Shown: piece after piece, positions 1 to 9,298 of the stretch
Numbering within the stretch: the stretch's first letter is position 1
Layout: every line of letters starts with the position of its first letter
Assembly (NCBI RefSeq): GCF_001708405.1
Contig: NZ_CP012418.1
Location: 620,001 to 684,000 of the forward strand
Direction: 5' to 3'
Origin: Kangiella sediminilitoris
GTDB taxonomy: Bacteria; Pseudomonadota; Gammaproteobacteria; Enterobacterales; Kangiellaceae
Length of the DNA stretch: 64,000 nucleotides
Position numbers and translations under genes: made by a program
The notes under the pieces: generated by a model
Databases searched by the model: none
What the model saw: the letters and a program-made list of their open reading frames with translations, nothing else
What the model was told of the DNA's origin: nothing

Positions 1-3000
1 TTTGTGCGCCGTGACCCATTTGGTCGCTATTTCTCCGTCTTAACCTTTGTTCCAAGGGATACTTACAATACTCGTATCCGACTTAAGATGACCGATATTC
101 TATCAGAAACGTTTAGTAGCAAAGGTGAGATAGAGTTTACTACTTACTTTTCTGAGTCGAATCTGGTTCGAACCCACTTCCGTGTTCCTGTTGAAAATAC
201 TGAGTCTATTAGCTACGACCTGGATGAATTACAGGAAAAACTCGAACGCTCAGCTATGAGCTGGGAGGAAGTGTTAACGGACGAAATTAATAAAAGGTAT
301 GAAGGCGATAAGGCTGCGTTACTACTGAAGAAGTATCGTGAGGCCTTTCCACCTAGCTTCCAGAATCAGCAAAGTGTTGAATCTGCCATGGTGGATATTG
401 ATAACATCGAGGAACTAAGCGACGACTGGCCTTTAGGCATGTTCCTTTACCGACTTCAGGACGATGAGTCTCTTCGCTTTAAGCTTTACCATAAAGATAC
501 TCCTTTGGCGCTATCAGCTGTGATGCCTATGTTAGAGAACATGGGGCTTACAGTTATTGATGAAACGCCTTATGAAGTATCTTCTGAGCGGCTTGGCGAT
601 TACCGGATTCTTGATTTTGATGTGCGCTATGAAGAAGCGGATATTGATGTTGAACAGATTCGTGACAATTTCCATAAGGCTTTTGCGAAGGCTTGGTACA
701 AGCAGGCAGAGAACGATGGTTTTAATCGTCTCATTCTTGCTGGTGGTTTGGATTGGCGTCAAGTTGCGGTGTTACGCGCTTACGCAAAATACATGTGGCA
801 GATTAACTTCACCTTTAGCCAAGTTTATATTGAGCAAACCCTGGCACAATATCCTGAAATCGCCAACAGTATCGTCGAGTTGTTTGAGCTAAAGTTTAAT
901 CCAAATGATGAATTTAGCCAGCGCCGATACGCACTGAAGAAGAGTCAGCTACTGAAAGAAGTCCAGGAAGTAGAGAGCCTTGATCAGGATAAGATCATCA
1001 ATAAATATATTGAGTTGATAGAAGCAACTCTACGTACCAACTTCTTCCAGCCCGATGAAGATGGAAAGGATAAGCCCTATATTTCCTTCAAGCTCAATCC
1101 AAGCATTATTACGGATATGCCGAAACCGGTATTGATGTATGAAATATTTGTTTATTCACCTCGCGTAGAAGGTGTTCACCTGCGAGGCGGGAAGGTCGCA
1201 CGAGGTGGTTTACGCTGGTCAGATCGTCGCGAAGATTTCCGCACCGAAATTTTAGGCCTGGTAAAAGCGCAGCAGGTTAAAAACTCTGTGATTGTTCCTG
1301 TTGGTGCCAAAGGTGGTTTTGTATGTAAGCAATTACCAACCTCTGATAATAGAGAGGCCTACTTCGCAGAAGGGGTTGAGTGTTATAAAACTTTTATCAG
1401 AGCGTTGCTTGATATTACTGATAACTACGTCAACGATAAGTTGGTTCACCCACGTGATGTGGTGGTTCATGATGAACCTGATGCCTATCTGGTGGTTGCT
1501 GCTGATAAGGGTACTGCGACATTCTCAGACATAGCTAATGGTATTTCTGAAGAGTATGGTCATTGGTTAGGCGATGCATTCGCTTCGGGTGGCAGTAATG
1601 GCTATGACCATAAAGCTATGGGTATTACCGCCAAGGGCGCCTGGGAATCAGTGAAGCAACATTTCCGTGAAATGGGTGTTGACTGTCAAAATGAAGACTT
1701 CACTGTCGTTGCTTGTGGTGACATGTCAGGAGACGTTTTTGGTAATGGCATGCTGTTATCGAAGCATATCCGTTTGCAGGTTGCGTTTAACCATATGCAT
1801 ATTTTTGTTGACCCAAACCCAGATGCTGCTACCAGCTATAAAGAGCGTGAACGGTTATTTAACCTCTCTCGTTCGGGTTGGAACGACTACAAGACCGATC
1901 TTATTTCAAAAGGTGGGGGAGTATTCGAGCGCAGCGCTAAGAAGATAGATTTGACACCTGAGATTCAAGAAATGTTAGGTGTTAAAGCGAAAAGTTTATC
2001 ACCTACCGAATTCATACACGCTGCTTTAAAGATGAAGGCTGATCTTTTCTGGAATGGAGGTATTGGTACTTACGTCAAATCCAGCAAAGAAAGCCATCAG
2101 CAGGTTGGTGACAGAGCAAATGACAGTTTGCGTGTTGATGGTAAAGATATGCAAGTTAAGGTAATTGGTGAAGGTGGTAACCTTGGCTGTACTCAACTTG
2201 GCCGAATCGAGTATATGCAGCATGGCGGACGTGCCAACGCAGACTTCATAGATAATGCCGGTGGTGTTAACTGCTCTGACAATGAAGTTAATATTAAAAT
2301 TTTATTGAACGGTGTCGTCAGTGATGGCGCCCTTACGGTTAAAAAACGTAATAACTTACTGGCTAGAATGACTGATGAAGTGTCTGATATCGTGATTGAA
2401 GATAATTATCGTCAAACACAATCTATCAGCATTACTGAGTCGCGTGCTCCGGCTATGGTTAAAGAGCATATGCGCTTTATCCATGGCCTTGAGAAAAGCG
2501 TGAATCTTGACCGCAAGCTGGAATTCTTACCAACAGATGAAGAGCTCCTTGAGCGTGAAGCTAATGGCCGAGGCCTGACCAGGGCTGAACTTGCCGTCTT
2601 GTTGGCTTACGGAAAGATTGAGCTCAAAGATTCGTTGTGTATCCCAGAAGTCACAGAAAACAGTTATTTTGAAAGCTATCTTTTTGAGTATTTCCCAAAG
2701 CCACTACGCAAAAACTACGCTGAAAACATGTTAAAGCATCCTCTAAAGGATGAAATTATTGCCATGAGCCTTGCTAATGAAATGGTTAATCTCATGGGTA
2801 CAAACTTTGTTTTCCGAGTTATTGACGAGGTTGGTGCAAATATCGGCGAGGTAGCCCAGTGTTACGTAATGGCTAAAGAAACTTTCGACCTAAAAGGACT
2901 GTTTGAAAGTATTGAGGCGCTGGATAATAAGATACCTGCCAGCGAACAAAGCAAGATGATGTTCCAGGCAAGACGAATAGTACGTCGTGCGACACGATGG

Positions 3001-3615
3001 TTTGTTCGTAACCGCAGTAAGGACCAGACTATTGAAGAAGTTGTCAATTTCTTCAGGAAGGGTGTTGCTGAGCTTCAGAAAAACGTACATAAGACACTTG
3101 AAGCCAAAGAAGCTGACGGGATTGAAAAAGAAATCAAAGCTCTGGTTGAACGGGGAGTTCCTGAGAAGCTTGCTAAACAGGTTGGCTATCTCAGTACCAT
3201 GTTCTCAGCGATGGATATTATTGAGTTGTCGACACAGTATGACTTACCAATTCTGAATGTTGCAGAAGTTTACTACAAACTTGGGGCTGAGATTGACTTA
3301 CACTGGTTCCTCAACCAGATCATAGCGCAACCGGTTAGTAATCACTGGCAGGCTTTCGCACGAGCTGCATTCCGTGAGGAGCTGGACTATCAGCAACGAA
3401 ACTTAATTGAGGCGGTCCTGCCTTTAACCTCTCAATATAAGGCAGCAGATACTCGCATTAAGCACTTCCTGAGCGATCACGATGACCTGTTATCACGTTG
3501 GCGCGAGATGGTTAGTGACTTTAAGCAAAGCAGTACCCATGAGTTCGCCAAGTTCTCAGTGGCTCTGAGGGAGCTTCAGATTCTTGTTCAGCGAAGTCAT
3601 CGCTTAATTAAGTAG
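1..3615 (+). CDS. gdhB: NAD-specific glutamate dehydrogenase, large (180-kDa class), 5'-truncated by window edge
   Basis: Oxidatively deaminates glutamate to 2-oxoglutarate and ammonium with NAD+, feeding amino acids into the TCA cycle in the cytoplasm. About 1203 residues are visible; the family is about 1600 residues long, so roughly the first quarter lies left of the window. The reading frame is open from base 1; the GTG at base 4 is internal, not a start. Recognisable family blocks are the catalytic stretch GGKVARGGLRWSDRREDF (bases about 1189-1240) followed by VGAKGGF, the block GDMSGDVFGNG (about 1720-1752) and VIGEGGNLGCTQLGR (about 2161-2208). The C-terminal helical domain runs to the stop. 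It is monocistronic at its 3' end, with an intrinsic terminator right after the stop. Identification is firm; the start and upstream regulation cannot be seen. Confidence 0.96.
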   Translation, partial: FVRRDPFGRYFSVLTFVPRDTYNTRIRLKMTDILSETFSSKGEIEFTTYFSESNLVRTHFRVPVENTESISYDLDELQEKLERSAMSWEEVLTDEINKRYEGDKAALLLKKYREAFPPSFQNQQSVESAMVDIDNIEELSDDWPLGMFLYRLQDDESLRFKLYHKDTPLALSAVMPMLENMGLTVIDETPYEVSSERLGDYRILDFDVRYEEADIDVEQIRDNFHKAFAKAWYKQAENDGFNRLILAGGLDWRQVAVLRAYAKYMWQINFTFSQVYIEQTLAQYPEIANSIVELFELKFNPNDEFSQRRYALKKSQLLKEVQEVESLDQDKIINKYIELIEATLRTNFFQPDEDGKDKPYISFKLNPSIITDMPKPVLMYEIFVYSPRVEGVHLRGGKVARGGLRWSDRREDFRTEILGLVKAQQVKNSVIVPVGAKGGFVCKQLPTSDNREAYFAEGVECYKTFIRALLDITDNYVNDKLVHPRDVVVHDEPDAYLVVAADKGTATFSDIANGISEEYGHWLGDAFASGGSNGYDHKAMGITAKGAWESVKQHFREMGVDCQNEDFTVVACGDMSGDVFGNGMLLSKHIRLQVAFNHMHIFVDPNPDAATSYKERERLFNLSRSGWNDYKTDLISKGGGVFERSAKKIDLTPEIQEMLGVKAKSLSPTEFIHAALKMKADLFWNGGIGTYVKSSKESHQQVGDRANDSLRVDGKDMQVKVIGEGGNLGCTQLGRIEYMQHGGRANADFIDNAGGVNCSDNEVNIKILLNGVVSDGALTVKKRNNLLARMTDEVSDIVIEDNYRQTQSISITESRAPAMVKEHMRFIHGLEKSVNLDRKLEFLPTDEELLEREANGRGLTRAELAVLLAYGKIELKDSLCIPEVTENSYFESYLFEYFPKPLRKNYAENMLKHPLKDEIIAMSLANEMVNLMGTNFVFRVIDEVGANIGEVAQCYVMAKETFDLKGLFESIEALDNKIPASEQSKMMFQARRIVRRATRWFVRNRSKDQTIEEVVNFFRKGVAELQKNVHKTLEAKEADGIEKEIKALVERGVPEKLAKQVGYLSTMFSAMDIIELSTQYDLPILNVAEVYYKLGAEIDLHWFLNQIIAQPVSNHWQAFARAAFREELDYQQRNLIEAVLPLTSQYKAADTRIKHFLSDHDDLLSRWREMVSDFKQSSTHEFAKFSVALRELQILVQRSHRLIK

Positions 3616-3623
3616 TCCTATTA

Positions 3624-3646
3624 AGCCCGGGTTTCCGGGCTTTTTT
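3624..3646 (+). terminator. Rho-independent terminator after glutamate dehydrogenase
   Basis: A GC-rich 7-bp stem AGCCCGG/CCGGGCT with a 4-base loop is followed by a run of T. It begins 9 bases after the stop codon of the dehydrogenase gene. Confidence 0.9.
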
Positions 3647-3663
3647 ATAAAAAAAGCACAATT

Positions 3664-3683
3664 GCCATAATTCGCCATAATTC
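3664..3683. repeat. Tandem 10-bp direct repeat
   Basis: The decamer GCCATAATTC occurs twice head to tail in the gap between the dehydrogenase terminator and the 55-aa gene. It lies about 75 bases upstream of that gene's start and could be a regulator site or simply a slippage duplication; nothing in the sequence decides this. Confidence 0.6.
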
Positions 3684-3757
3684 ATTCATTGAAACTTCAG
3701 ATTCCTTTGTTCTACTAGACCCATACAACAATTAAATTCTACATTTTGGAGAGAATC

Positions 3758-3925
3758 ATGTGTGTATTGGTCGTACCTGAAGAAATGAAACAATCAAAAG
3801 AATACACTGAAGTGTTTGAAGCTTATTGGAAAGAGCAACAGAAAGATCGCACAGAATTAGTAGCCGCAGAACGTGTTCAGGATAAGTCGTTCCTGAGTAT
3901 GGTAAAGAAAAGCACCAAACAATAA
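3758..3925 (+). CDS. Small hypothetical protein, 55 aa
   Basis: An ATG at 3758 is preceded by a good ribosome-binding site GGAGAG (3748-3753). The frame encodes 55 residues starting MCVLVVPEEMKQSKE and ends in TAA. The product is hydrophilic and rich in Lys, Glu and Gln, with no signal peptide or membrane segment, and looks helical (EYTEVFEAYWKEQQKDR). A weak upstream promoter candidate, TTGAAA at 3689-3694 with TACTAG near 3713, would allow independent transcription. The last codons overlap the 5' arm of a bidirectional terminator, which is common for short genes. I do not recognise the family. The clean Shine-Dalgarno, sensible composition and terminator make it a likely real gene. Confidence 0.6.
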   Translation: MCVLVVPEEMKQSKEYTEVFEAYWKEQQKDRTELVAAERVQDKSFLSMVKKSTKQ

Positions 3926-3939
3926 TTAGTTGGTGCTTT
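3909..3939. terminator. Bidirectional terminator between the 55-aa gene and the SDR gene
   Basis: A 10-bp perfect inverted repeat AAAGCACCAA/TTGGTGCTTT encloses an 11-base loop. On the minus strand it is followed by TTTTC then TTT, fitting the end of the SDR gene whose stop is at 3963. On the plus strand it closes the small gene. Confidence 0.7.
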
Positions 3940-3962
3940 AGGTCGTTACCTTATCAGTGACG

Positions 3963-4721
3963 TTACTGTAGGCGTGCTCCCGCATCAAGGCGGATAGTTG
4001 TACCGTTAAGGTAAGCATTTTCGGCAATATGTTGTACCAGTTTTGCGTATTCCTCTGGTTTACCAAAGCGTGAAGGGTTAGGAATTCCAGCGGCTATTTG
4101 CTCACAAACTTCTGGTGTGATTTTTTCCATCATTGGCGTCTCAAAAACGCCAGGTGCTACCGCCATTACTCGAACTTTAATTCGGGCAAACTCTCGAGCC
4201 AATGGTAATACCATTCCTGTGATAGCTGCCTTGGTTGCGGAGTAAGCCGTTTGACCAATCTGGCCCTCATAAGCCGCGATAGACGCTGTGTGTATAATTA
4301 CACCGCGCTCACCGTTTACTTCTTCATTTTCCTGCATGTGGCGCGATGCCGCACGAGTCAAAAGAAAACTGCCTACCAAATTGATATCGACTACCTTTTG
4401 GAAGTAATCAGCTGGCATAGGACCCTTCTTACTATGGATTAGTCCTGCACCAAGAATACCTGCGCAGCCAACTGCCAGGTTGATACCGCCCATAAATTCT
4501 ACCGCTTTGTCTGCTGCGGCCTCTACCTGCTCTTCCTGACTGATATCTGTGGTAATGAAAATTGCATTGTCACCAAGTTCTTGTGCGACTGAGTCACCTT
4601 GTTCTTGGTTTATGTCCAATAAAGCAACCTTACCGCCTTGAGCTATAATATGTTTTGCTGTAGCCAGCCCCAAGCCAGAAGCGCCACCACTAATTAGAGC
4701 TTTCGTTTGTGCAAAGTCCAT
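3963..4721 (-). CDS. Short-chain dehydrogenase, 3-hydroxyacyl-CoA dehydrogenase (HSD10-like)
   Basis: A classical SDR oxidoreductase of 252 aa that uses NAD(H) on a hydroxyacyl substrate. The nucleotide-binding motif is SGGASGLG (residues 11-18), with an acidic Asp36 at the end of beta-2 favouring NAD over NADP. Structural motif GCAG is at 85-88, Asn114 belongs to the catalytic tetrad, and the catalytic Ser147, Tyr160 and Lys164 form the S...YSATK pattern. PG at 190-191 follows. The insert around ILGAGLIHSKKGPM resembles the type 10 17-beta-HSD / 2-methyl-3-hydroxybutyryl-CoA dehydrogenase group, suggesting fatty-acid or branched-chain acyl-CoA oxidation. It stands alone, divergent from nothing nearby, with a terminator shared with the small gene. 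Exact substrate is inferred from family resemblance only. Confidence 0.85.
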   Translation of the reverse strand: MDFAQTKALISGGASGLGLATAKHIIAQGGKVALLDINQEQGDSVAQELGDNAIFITTDISQEEQVEAAADKAVEFMGGINLAVGCAGILGAGLIHSKKGPMPADYFQKVVDINLVGSFLLTRAASRHMQENEEVNGERGVIIHTASIAAYEGQIGQTAYSATKAAITGMVLPLAREFARIKVRVMAVAPGVFETPMMEKITPEVCEQIAAGIPNPSRFGKPEEYAKLVQHIAENAYLNGTTIRLDAGARLQ

Positions 4722-4804
4722 AGTCCATCCTAATCGTTGTGTATCTTAAGTGTTAAGGGATGGCATTGTACCAACCCTCAACACTTCTGCCAATTTGAGA
4801 AGGG

Positions 4805-6553
4805 CTAAGGATAAAGCTCGGGTAGTTTTTTATTATGTATTGGTTGAGCTATTTTTGTGATTTCTGGCAGTAGCTGTGCCAGCTCTTGACCATCCCAGCT
4901 GGGGCTGTCCTCCATATTTGAATATAAACTTTCTTGTAGATTTTCAAGTTCGGAACCTAACTGCTGGAGCTGATTTTGGCGACAGTATTGAATGAGACCA
5001 TTGAGGCTGCTGATATCTTTCAGCTCTTCTTTTTGACTGAAAAGCCAGTGCTGCAAAGCTTTAAATGTTTTATGAGCCACATTACTCTTGGCGGCTTTTA
5101 TGGCCGCCCCTAGATTCAAAGAAGAAGTTTCGATTTGTTGAGGCAATTCATGAATGTGATTCTTGTGATCTTTTCTTCTTTGCAGAAGCCAGAATAGCAG
5201 GGTGAAGATCCATAAAACAGCAAAGGTTAAACTAATGTATTTCCATACAGTACTACCACTGCTTTCTTCTGGTTGTAATTTCAGCCCCTCACTCTGGGAG
5301 GTATTGTCCTGAGATGAAGGTTGCTGGGATTCAGGAATTACCATCTGTTGCTGATTTTGAAGAATTTGTTTGTTACTTGGGTTAACGTTAAACCTGATAG
5401 CGGGAAGTACTGCATACTCTTGCTTATCAGTTTTCACATTCCACCACGGCACCTTAATTTCTGGAATTTCTACCTCGCCCGTCTGACTGGGTATAACCGT
5501 TACTTTTTCGAAGTGGTAACTGTTGACACCAAAGCGATTGAACCGCTGATGATATTGTGGCGAGTCTCGATATATGGTCAAACTACCCTGATCGGGAAAG
5601 TTAATTGCAGGAAGCTGTGTTTTGAGCAAACCTGTGGCACTGATAATCAAGTCAAGGTTTGCCGGCTCTCCAACTCTAAAATTTTGATTTGCGGGTTTCC
5701 AGTTTGCAGTCAGTTTTAATTTCTTCGCAGGGAGCCATGGTTCAGCGGCATTACTTGGTTTAGGTTTGACCTTTATGGTGTATTTTTGTGTGCTGAGGCT
5801 TATTGGTTGTAACTGAGAACGCTGCCAGGGAGAGCGTCTTTCGCTGTCTTCTGGAACTCTGGCGCTGTATGTAATAGGCTCAATGACCATTTCTCCACTT
5901 TGCTGCGGAAAAATAGCATAACGTCGCTCTACAACACGGTAACTTTGGTCAGCTTTGACCACCTCAAAGCTCGATGTATCACCAAGTTGCTCGACTAAAG
6001 CATTACTGACACGAACGGGTGGAAGCTTCTCATTTCTTGCGATTACTGAACGATAAATTCGAACGGTGAAAATGAGTTGCTGCTGAACATATATTTCATC
6101 ATCACTGACGTTTGAGCGAAGCTTTACTTTTGAGGCTTGAGTAGTGGATAAGTCGTCCTGTTCAGGTAATACCCTGATAACGAAAGGTTTGGAACGCTCA
6201 TTACCTATTGTCAAAGCTGGGATTGTGTAGGTACCTGCTTTTTGGGCTAGCAGTTCAAAGTCCCATCCACGTTGAATGTTGTATTGCCCATTAATAATAA
6301 CACTGTTGTTATATTCCTGTCGGCTACGTACAGTGATTTCTTCCGGTATAAAATTTCGACTGGCTCCCTGTCTCAGGGTATCGGTTTCTTCTACCTGAAC
6401 TCTTAAACGAAAAGTCTCATGCTCATGGATATCGGTACGATCCAGCGACATGGTGATTTCCGCCGATGATACGCTGGCTATCGTGGATAACAATAACAAT
6501 GCCGATAATTTAATAATAGATTGTAACCATAAAGATTTAGCCGTCATACTCAT
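4805..6553 (-). CDS. batD: BatD-like oxygen-tolerance protein
   Basis: Last gene of the moxR-bat operon. The 582-aa product has an N-terminal signal sequence ending near SSAEITMSL, a long periplasmic region of beta-rich Ig-like repeats typical of the BatD family, one transmembrane helix about three quarters along (YISLTFAVLWIFTLLFWLL), a basic RRKDHK stop-transfer and a cytoplasmic helical tail. I place the start at the ATG at 6553, which shares one base with the stop of the preceding gene (TAATG) and implies translational coupling; a TTG two codons upstream is also open. BatD is thought to act with the VWA proteins BatA/BatB in envelope stress or aerotolerance; the biochemical role is not established. 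No catalytic motif is visible. Confidence 0.85.
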   Translation of the reverse strand: MSMTAKSLWLQSIIKLSALLLLSTIASVSSAEITMSLDRTDIHEHETFRLRVQVEETDTLRQGASRNFIPEEITVRSRQEYNNSVIINGQYNIQRGWDFELLAQKAGTYTIPALTIGNERSKPFVIRVLPEQDDLSTTQASKVKLRSNVSDDEIYVQQQLIFTVRIYRSVIARNEKLPPVRVSNALVEQLGDTSSFEVVKADQSYRVVERRYAIFPQQSGEMVIEPITYSARVPEDSERRSPWQRSQLQPISLSTQKYTIKVKPKPSNAAEPWLPAKKLKLTANWKPANQNFRVGEPANLDLIISATGLLKTQLPAINFPDQGSLTIYRDSPQYHQRFNRFGVNSYHFEKVTVIPSQTGEVEIPEIKVPWWNVKTDKQEYAVLPAIRFNVNPSNKQILQNQQQMVIPESQQPSSQDNTSQSEGLKLQPEESSGSTVWKYISLTFAVLWIFTLLFWLLQRRKDHKNHIHELPQQIETSSLNLGAAIKAAKSNVAHKTFKALQHWLFSQKEELKDISSLNGLIQYCRQNQLQQLGSELENLQESLYSNMEDSPSWDGQELAQLLPEITKIAQPIHNKKLPELYP

Positions 6554-8286
6554 TACCAATTTTTCTCAACCTGTTGTTTATGCCCACGTCGTTGATACTC
6601 ACGATACATCTTACGTCTCAGTAAGCCGCCTGGATCATCGGATAGTTGCCTAAGCCACTGTTCCATCTCTTGATCTTTTTCTTCTTCTTCAAACTGATCC
6701 CTAAGTTCTTGCTCAGTTAGTTCCGGCTTTTGTTGCTGTTGTTGTTCCTTCTCAGACTGTTGCTGTTGGCGTGGATCCTGTTCCTGTTGATCTGACTCTT
6801 GTTGAGAGTTTTCTTGCTGTGAATCTTGCTGATCTTGCTTTTGCTCTTCAGATTCCCCTTGTTCGTTTTGATTTTGTTGCTTCTCCTTGTCCTGTTCTTG
6901 CTTCAGGCTTTCAACTATATCCTTATTATATTGTGCGTCCTGATGGTCTGGTTCTAGTTTGAGGGCTTCATTGTAGGACTCGATAGCTTTATCCAGCTGC
7001 CCATTTAGAGCCAGAGCGTTTCCCTGATTGTACAAATCATCTGCTGTTTGCTGACCTTCTGGGATATTCTCCAAAATGTCACTGGATGAATCATAACTAC
7101 CCATTCTATAGGCTGATAATGCCTTCCACCTTGGATCTTGAAATGTGTTATAGGCTTCTGAGTAATCTTCTTCATCTATTAACTTTCTACCGCGCTGATC
7201 TTCGTTGAGGAAAAAATCCTCAAGAGGGTTTGCCTGAGCTGGTTGCATCAAAATTGAACAAAAACTAAATACACATAAACTTCCGAGTAACGCTCTATGT
7301 CTGAAACTATAGAGTACCAGGGGAAGTAGAGGAAGAATTAGCCAGTAGCCCAGGTCAAACCAATCATCAGCAAACTTATTATCTTTTTCAGAGTTCTTTG
7401 TGGAAGTGTTGTCAGTAGCACTGATAAATAATTTAACGTCACTATCATCAACTGTAACGGGAGTTAATATGGCATTATTTGCTTTAGCAAACGTTGAAAG
7501 ACGGTCATAGTTAAGTTTTGGAATAACGATGTTGCCACGATTATCCCTTAAGAATCCCTGCTCTTCAGTCAGTTGAATGGGGGCACCATCTTCTGTACCA
7601 ATTGCAAGAATACTCAACTGATAAGGAGTGCCATCAAGTTGATCACTGATGGATTTAAGGCTATCTGGATCTGCTCCATCGGTAAACCAGATAATATTAC
7701 CTTGAGCAAGTCCTGTATTATCCAGAAGCTCGATGGCTTTTTTAAAACCAAGCTCGGGTCGACTGCCAAGAAGGGGCATAATTTTGGTAGATAATGCGTC
7801 GAGCAAATTTTCTATGGTATCTTTATCACTTGTCAAAGGGCTTAATATAAAACCATCACCAGCATAAACTACTAAGCCTGTTAACCCTTCATTATGCAGT
7901 TTCAGATAATCCTTTATTTTGAACTTCGCACGCTCTAGCCGAGAAGGCTTAATATCGTCGCTATCCATCGATAATGATAAGTCCAGCAAGATAACCTGTG
8001 TGCTGTTACTTGAGAAAACTGGTTGTGGTGTTTTTTTCCATGTAGGCCCAGCCAAGGAAAGGCAGGTTATTACCCAGAAAGTAAGTAGCATGCTGGGAAG
8101 GTATTTAATCCCTTTGCTTTTACTTGAATGAGGCATCAGCCAGCTTAACAAGTGTTGATCAATGAGGGCGCTCCAGCCATCCTGCGTAGCCGGTTGTTTT
8201 TTGTAGAGCCAATATAAAATAATTGCTGGGAGAATTAATAATAATGCCCAGGGCCTTATTAAGTGAAACAAGCTAAAATCAGGCAC
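6553..8286 (-). CDS. BatB/BatC fusion: VWA domain plus TPR protein
   Basis: A 577-aa inner-membrane protein. Two N-terminal membrane helices (residues about 12-27 and 63-80) precede a von Willebrand factor A domain with an intact MIDAS metal site DLSLS (102-106). A second membrane helix pair follows near 310-350, then TPR repeats (GNALALNGQLDKAIESYNEA region) and a striking Gln/Glu-rich low-complexity tail of about 90 residues. In Bacteroides BatB and BatC are separate; here they are one chain, as in many Gammaproteobacteria. Translation starts at GTG 8286, overlapping the end of batA by 8 bases. It presumably assembles with BatA and BatD at the membrane under control of the upstream MoxR ATPase. 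Confidence 0.88.
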   Translation of the reverse strand: MPDFSLFHLIRPWALLLILPAIILYWLYKKQPATQDGWSALIDQHLLSWLMPHSSKSKGIKYLPSMLLTFWVITCLSLAGPTWKKTPQPVFSSNSTQVILLDLSLSMDSDDIKPSRLERAKFKIKDYLKLHNEGLTGLVVYAGDGFILSPLTSDKDTIENLLDALSTKIMPLLGSRPELGFKKAIELLDNTGLAQGNIIWFTDGADPDSLKSISDQLDGTPYQLSILAIGTEDGAPIQLTEEQGFLRDNRGNIVIPKLNYDRLSTFAKANNAILTPVTVDDSDVKLFISATDNTSTKNSEKDNKFADDWFDLGYWLILPLLPLVLYSFRHRALLGSLCVFSFCSILMQPAQANPLEDFFLNEDQRGRKLIDEEDYSEAYNTFQDPRWKALSAYRMGSYDSSSDILENIPEGQQTADDLYNQGNALALNGQLDKAIESYNEALKLEPDHQDAQYNKDIVESLKQEQDKEKQQNQNEQGESEEQKQDQQDSQQENSQQESDQQEQDPRQQQQSEKEQQQQQKPELTEQELRDQFEEEEKDQEMEQWLRQLSDDPGGLLRRKMYREYQRRGHKQQVEKNW

Positions 8287-9298
8287 TTTCAGCCTCCTGA
8301 TCAGTTTGGTTTACCATTAATCTATTTCTTAACAGTTTGTAAGCGACTTTTAAAAAGCTAAGAAGTAATGCTGCCAGAAGAGGAATAAAAAATAGAGCTT
8401 TACTAGGGCGGTACCGTTGATCGATATCTTCTACGGGTTCCAACTGATCAAGCTTTGCATAAATCTGTTCAAGCTCTTGCGTATTCTTTGCCCTGAAATA
8501 TTGTCCTCCAGTTTTTTCTGCAATCGCAGTTAATGTTTTTTCATCCAGCTCTTTCGAAGGGTTGATGGTGCGATTGCCAAAGAAGCTGTTACGCACTACC
8601 ATTTTGTCATCACCTATGCCTATGGTATAGATGGTAACACCTGCGTGCTCGGCTAATTCAGCAGCCTGAATCGGATTAAGAATTCCAGTGTTATTTTGTC
8701 CATCGGTAAGCAAAATCATGACCCGTGTTTCAGCGTCACGATCTTTCAGTCTCTTCACTGCAAGACCAATACTGTCACCAATCGCGGTTCGGGAAGATCC
8801 CGCTAAACCAATTTCACTTTCATCCAGCATTGTTTGAACAGTTTTTAAATCAAAAGTCAGGGGCGTTTGTAAATAGGCTTGCTCCCCGAATAGGATTAGC
8901 CCTAATCTGTCACCTTGACGACGTTTGATAAAGTCCTTCATTAAAGCCTTAACGGCGACAAGTCTATTAACCGGCACCGTTTCAAGCACCATATCTTCTC
9001 TTTCCATTGAGCCAGAAATATCAATGCTGACCATCAGATCGCGACCACTGCTTGGTAACGCTACAGAATCTCCCACCCAGGTTGGCCTTGCTACAGCAAG
9101 AAGTAGTAAAAACCATAGTATAAAGTTATACCATGGAAACTGACTTTTCACTTTTTTGCCTTGCTGATTCTGAACTTTCCAGTACAGGAACAAAGGCGCT
9201 TTCAAGGCTTGCCGGCGCTGTTTTTTTTGTTCAGCCCACCATACCAATAAGGGTAATGGTAATAGTAGAAGTAACCAGGGCCACTGGAACTCAAACAT
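8279..9298 (-). CDS. batA: BatA-like VWA-domain membrane protein
   Basis: A 339-aa protein with two N-terminal membrane helices (about residues 7-21 and 58-70), a VWA domain with MIDAS motif DISGS (93-97) and downstream LLTDGQNN, and a C-terminal membrane helix (ALFFIPLLAALLLSFL). I choose ATG 9298 rather than the longer frame from 9436 because it has a GAGGAG ribosome-binding site 7 bases upstream, starts right at the membrane anchor as family members do, and overlaps the stop of the upstream gene by 8 bases. Family knowledge places BatA in a MoxR-dependent complex linked to aerotolerance and stress resistance. Confidence 0.9.
   Translation of the reverse strand: MFEFQWPWLLLLLPLPLLVWWAEQKKQRRQALKAPLFLYWKVQNQQGKKVKSQFPWYNFILWFLLLLAVARPTWVGDSVALPSSGRDLMVSIDISGSMEREDMVLETVPVNRLVAVKALMKDFIKRRQGDRLGLILFGEQAYLQTPLTFDLKTVQTMLDESEIGLAGSSRTAIGDSIGLAVKRLKDRDAETRVMILLTDGQNNTGILNPIQAAELAEHAGVTIYTIGIGDDKMVVRNSFFGNRTINPSKELDEKTLTAIAEKTGGQYFRAKNTQELEQIYAKLDQLEPVEDIDQRYRPSKALFFIPLLAALLLSFLKVAYKLLRNRLMVNQTDQEAESA

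Noticed and set aside
5321-5719. 132-aa open frame on the plus strand
   Set aside because: It lies entirely antisense within batD, has no ribosome-binding site and no recognisable domain, so it is a shadow frame.
6680-6910. Repetitive Q/E codon-rich stretch resembling a tandem repeat
   Set aside because: It is coding low complexity (the BatB/C tail), with varied codons and no repeat unit at DNA level.
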